Position numbers and translations under genes: made by a program. The notes under the pieces are model-generated. The model had not been told where the DNA came from, searched no databases, and was given only the letters and a program-made list of their open reading frames with translations. A stretch of 54,585 bases of DNA. Source: Pseudotamlana agarivorans (lineage in GTDB: Bacteria > Bacteroidota > Bacteroidia > Flavobacteriales > Flavobacteriaceae). The DNA lies in NCBI RefSeq assembly GCF_001642835.1, contig NZ_LXEI01000021.1, positions 1 through 54,585 on the forward strand, given 5' to 3'. Positions 53,428 to 54,585 of this stretch are shown piece by piece; positions within the stretch are counted from its first letter, which is position 1; each line of letters begins with the position of its first letter.

Positions 53428-53760
53428 ATGAGTACAATTAAAAACAAAGTACAGTTAATTGGTAACGTAGGGCAAGAGCCAACGATGACCATTTTAGAAG
53501 ACGGAAAAAAGTTAGCCCGTATTTCATTGGCTACGAATGAGTATTACAACAATGCCCAAGGCGAAAAACAAAACAATACCAGTTGGCACAATTTAGTAGC
53601 CTGGGGTAAAAAGGCGGATATCGTAGAAAAGTACGTGACTAAAGGCAAAGAAATTGCCATCGAAGGAAAACTAACCTCAAGAAGTTATGAGGATAAAGGC
53701 GGCGTTAAACGCTATATGACCGAAATTACAATTAGTGAAATTTTGCTACTTAGTAAATAG
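53428..53760 (+). CDS. ssb: Single-stranded DNA-binding protein, tail-less
   Basis: 110 aa. The OB fold is complete: 'NKVQLIGNVGQEP', 'ARISLATNEYY', 'TSWHNLVAWGKKADIVEKYVTKGKEIAIEGKLTSRSYEDK'. It ends at LLLSK directly after the last strand, without the Gly/Pro-rich linker and acidic DDxPF tip of chromosomal SSBs, which recruits repair proteins. Short SSBs of this kind are typical of mobile elements. A strong terminator follows. Confidence 0.93.
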   Translation: MSTIKNKVQLIGNVGQEPTMTILEDGKKLARISLATNEYYNNAQGEKQNNTSWHNLVAWGKKADIVEKYVTKGKEIAIEGKLTSRSYEDKGGVKRYMTEITISEILLLSK

Positions 53761-53772
53761 ATGTAAAAAATA

Positions 53773-53804
53773 AGAGGGTGCTCCCTTTTAACTCAGCACC
53801 CTCT
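53773..53804 (+). terminator. Terminator of ssb
   Basis: Perfect 10-bp stem AGAGGGTGCT/AGCACCCTCT with a 12-base loop, followed by ATTTATTTT; 12 bases after the stop. Confidence 0.88.
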
Positions 53805-53835
53805 ATTTATTTTAAAACTTCAAAAATTGAAGCTT

Positions 53836-54279
53836 ATGAAAAGCAAAGTTAATGAAATACAGATATCTTATAAGGAGCAATTAAAAACTTCGGTGGTCAT
53901 AACCAGTTCAAAAATGGCAAATGAGGTGATTTACGAACATTGGGATAAGAATACGATTGCCGTTTATGAGTCTTTTAAAGTCGTGTTACTGAATAATGCC
54001 AATAAGGTTAAAGGTATTTATCAACTGTCTACAGGTGGTATGACTGGAACTTTAGTTGATATTCGATTGTTGTTCGCCATTGCATTAAAAACACTTGCAA
54101 CCGGCTTGATTTTATGTCATAATCACCCGAGTTCAAAGCTTAAACCCAGTGAAATGGATAAACAAATTACTGAGAAGATTATAAAAGCTTCAAAGTTATT
54201 AGATATTAAGGTGCTGGATCACCTCATTATTACGCCAGATGGTGACTTTTTTAGTTTCGCGGACAATGGACTAATTTAA
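53836..54279 (+). CDS. JAB/RadC-family protein
   Basis: 147 aa from the ATG at 53836 (a TTG three codons upstream is not preferred). 'LATGLILCHNHPSSKLKPSEMDKQIT' supplies the JAMM metal site (H-x-H and downstream Asp) and 'VLDHLIITPDGDFFSFAD' closes the fold. The N-terminal helix-hairpin-helix of full RadC is missing, as in copies carried by Bacteroidetes mobile elements. Function unsettled. Confidence 0.9.
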   Translation: MKSKVNEIQISYKEQLKTSVVITSSKMANEVIYEHWDKNTIAVYESFKVVLLNNANKVKGIYQLSTGGMTGTLVDIRLLFAIALKTLATGLILCHNHPSSKLKPSEMDKQITEKIIKASKLLDIKVLDHLIITPDGDFFSFADNGLI

Positions 54280-54289
54280 ATTTAAAGTG

Positions 54290-54487
54290 ATGATTTATTT
54301 GAATTATTCCAATTTAGATGCTGAAACCCAAGAACGATTGCTGAAAACCTCAAAAGTAGATGTTGAGCGCCAATTTGGAAACTCCTTAAAAGCTTATGCA
54401 CTAAAACACCATTTGAATTATCAAACTGTTTTAGAAGAAGAAGCCATCCGACACCTTAATAGTTATACCTATGTGTTTAATATTTGA
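54290..54487 (+). CDS. Small conserved-looking protein next to RadC
   Basis: 65 aa from the ATG at 54290 (GTG 54287 directly before it). Charged and helical (NLDAETQERLLKTSKVDVERQ), ending NSYTYVFNI. I recall similar small proteins beside JAB genes in flavobacterial mobile elements, but no function. It begins 10 bases after the JAB stop and ends before a terminator. Confidence 0.7.
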   Translation: MIYLNYSNLDAETQERLLKTSKVDVERQFGNSLKAYALKHHLNYQTVLEEEAIRHLNSYTYVFNI

Positions 54488-54511
54488 TTATTAATTTTTA
54501 ATACCATGCAG

Positions 54512-54541
54512 AAAGACCTCAAATTTGGGGTCTTTTTTCTT
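54512..54541 (+). terminator. Terminator of the JAB-small protein unit
   Basis: Inverted repeat AAAGACCTCAAA/TTTGGGGTCTTT (one G-T pair, central bases form the loop), then TTTTTCTTTTC. Confidence 0.78.
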
Positions 54542-54585
54542 TTCAATGGTTGAAGGTGGTTTTAGGAAAATTGATGTTCTAAATT

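Noticed and set aside
33276-54585. Prophage
   Set aside because: An integrase is present, but no capsid, tail, terminase or lysis genes were found; content fits a genomic island or conjugative element remnant instead.

Overview
The window looks like a chromosome segment of a marine-type member of the family Flavobacteriaceae (Bacteroidetes). The signs are AT-rich DNA, type IX secretion C-terminal sorting domains (YPNP...), Bacteroidetes-type promoters (TTTG, about 20 bases, TAnnTTTG), the Bacteroidetes-only families BT_3928 and DUF1599, a small histone H1-like protein and a Bacteroidetes tyrosine recombinase. No genus can be named from the sequence alone.

Layout. 1-6.3 kb: four separate minus-strand genes for exported proteins, three with T9SS sorting tails. 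6.5-9.3 kb: a VWA protein and a MoxR-type AAA+ ATPase. 9.4-13.9 kb: a structured leader followed by an operon for a fructose-containing disaccharide, namely a HAD phosphatase fused to a GH100-like glycosidase, a GT4 synthase of the sucrose-phosphate/mannosylfructose-phosphate type, and a PfkB kinase. 14-25 kb: housekeeping genes (FKBP isomerase, phosphodiesterase, truA plus an ABC exporter, a sulfatase, folP-lipoprotein-cdaA, DUF1599-BT_3928-permease-TlpA). 25.7-28.7 kb: tpiA, then a HepT/MntA toxin-antitoxin pair on the other strand, then prmA-clpS. 28.8-32.9 kb: a sulfide/thiosulfate operon (Crp-type regulator, two YeeE/YedE proteins, TauE, MBL-rhodanese) with visible operator-like sites.

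A tRNA-Arg(ACG) at 32987-33060 followed by a tyrosine integrase marks the start of an accessory region that runs to the window end. It carries a SRAP-DinB-DnaE translesion cassette, a type I restriction operon (hsdM, an OLD-like AAA/TOPRIM gene, hsdS, hsdR, a HEPN protein), a tight three-gene cluster with a two-TM SLATT-like protein flanked by two 43-residue proteins, a histone H1-like gene, a Kelch protein, and mobile-element genes (ssb without the acidic tail, a JAB/RadC protein, a small companion).

The most unusual signals are: an intensely base-paired block at 52975-53398 upstream of ssb, including a 27-bp interrupted hairpin; an intergenic repeat family whose copies at 26.5 and 52.6 kb keep the same architecture with completely different but perfectly paired stems; a leader with mutually exclusive hairpins before the disaccharide operon; the phosphatase-glycosidase fusion itself; and the restriction operon with two embedded extra defence-type genes.
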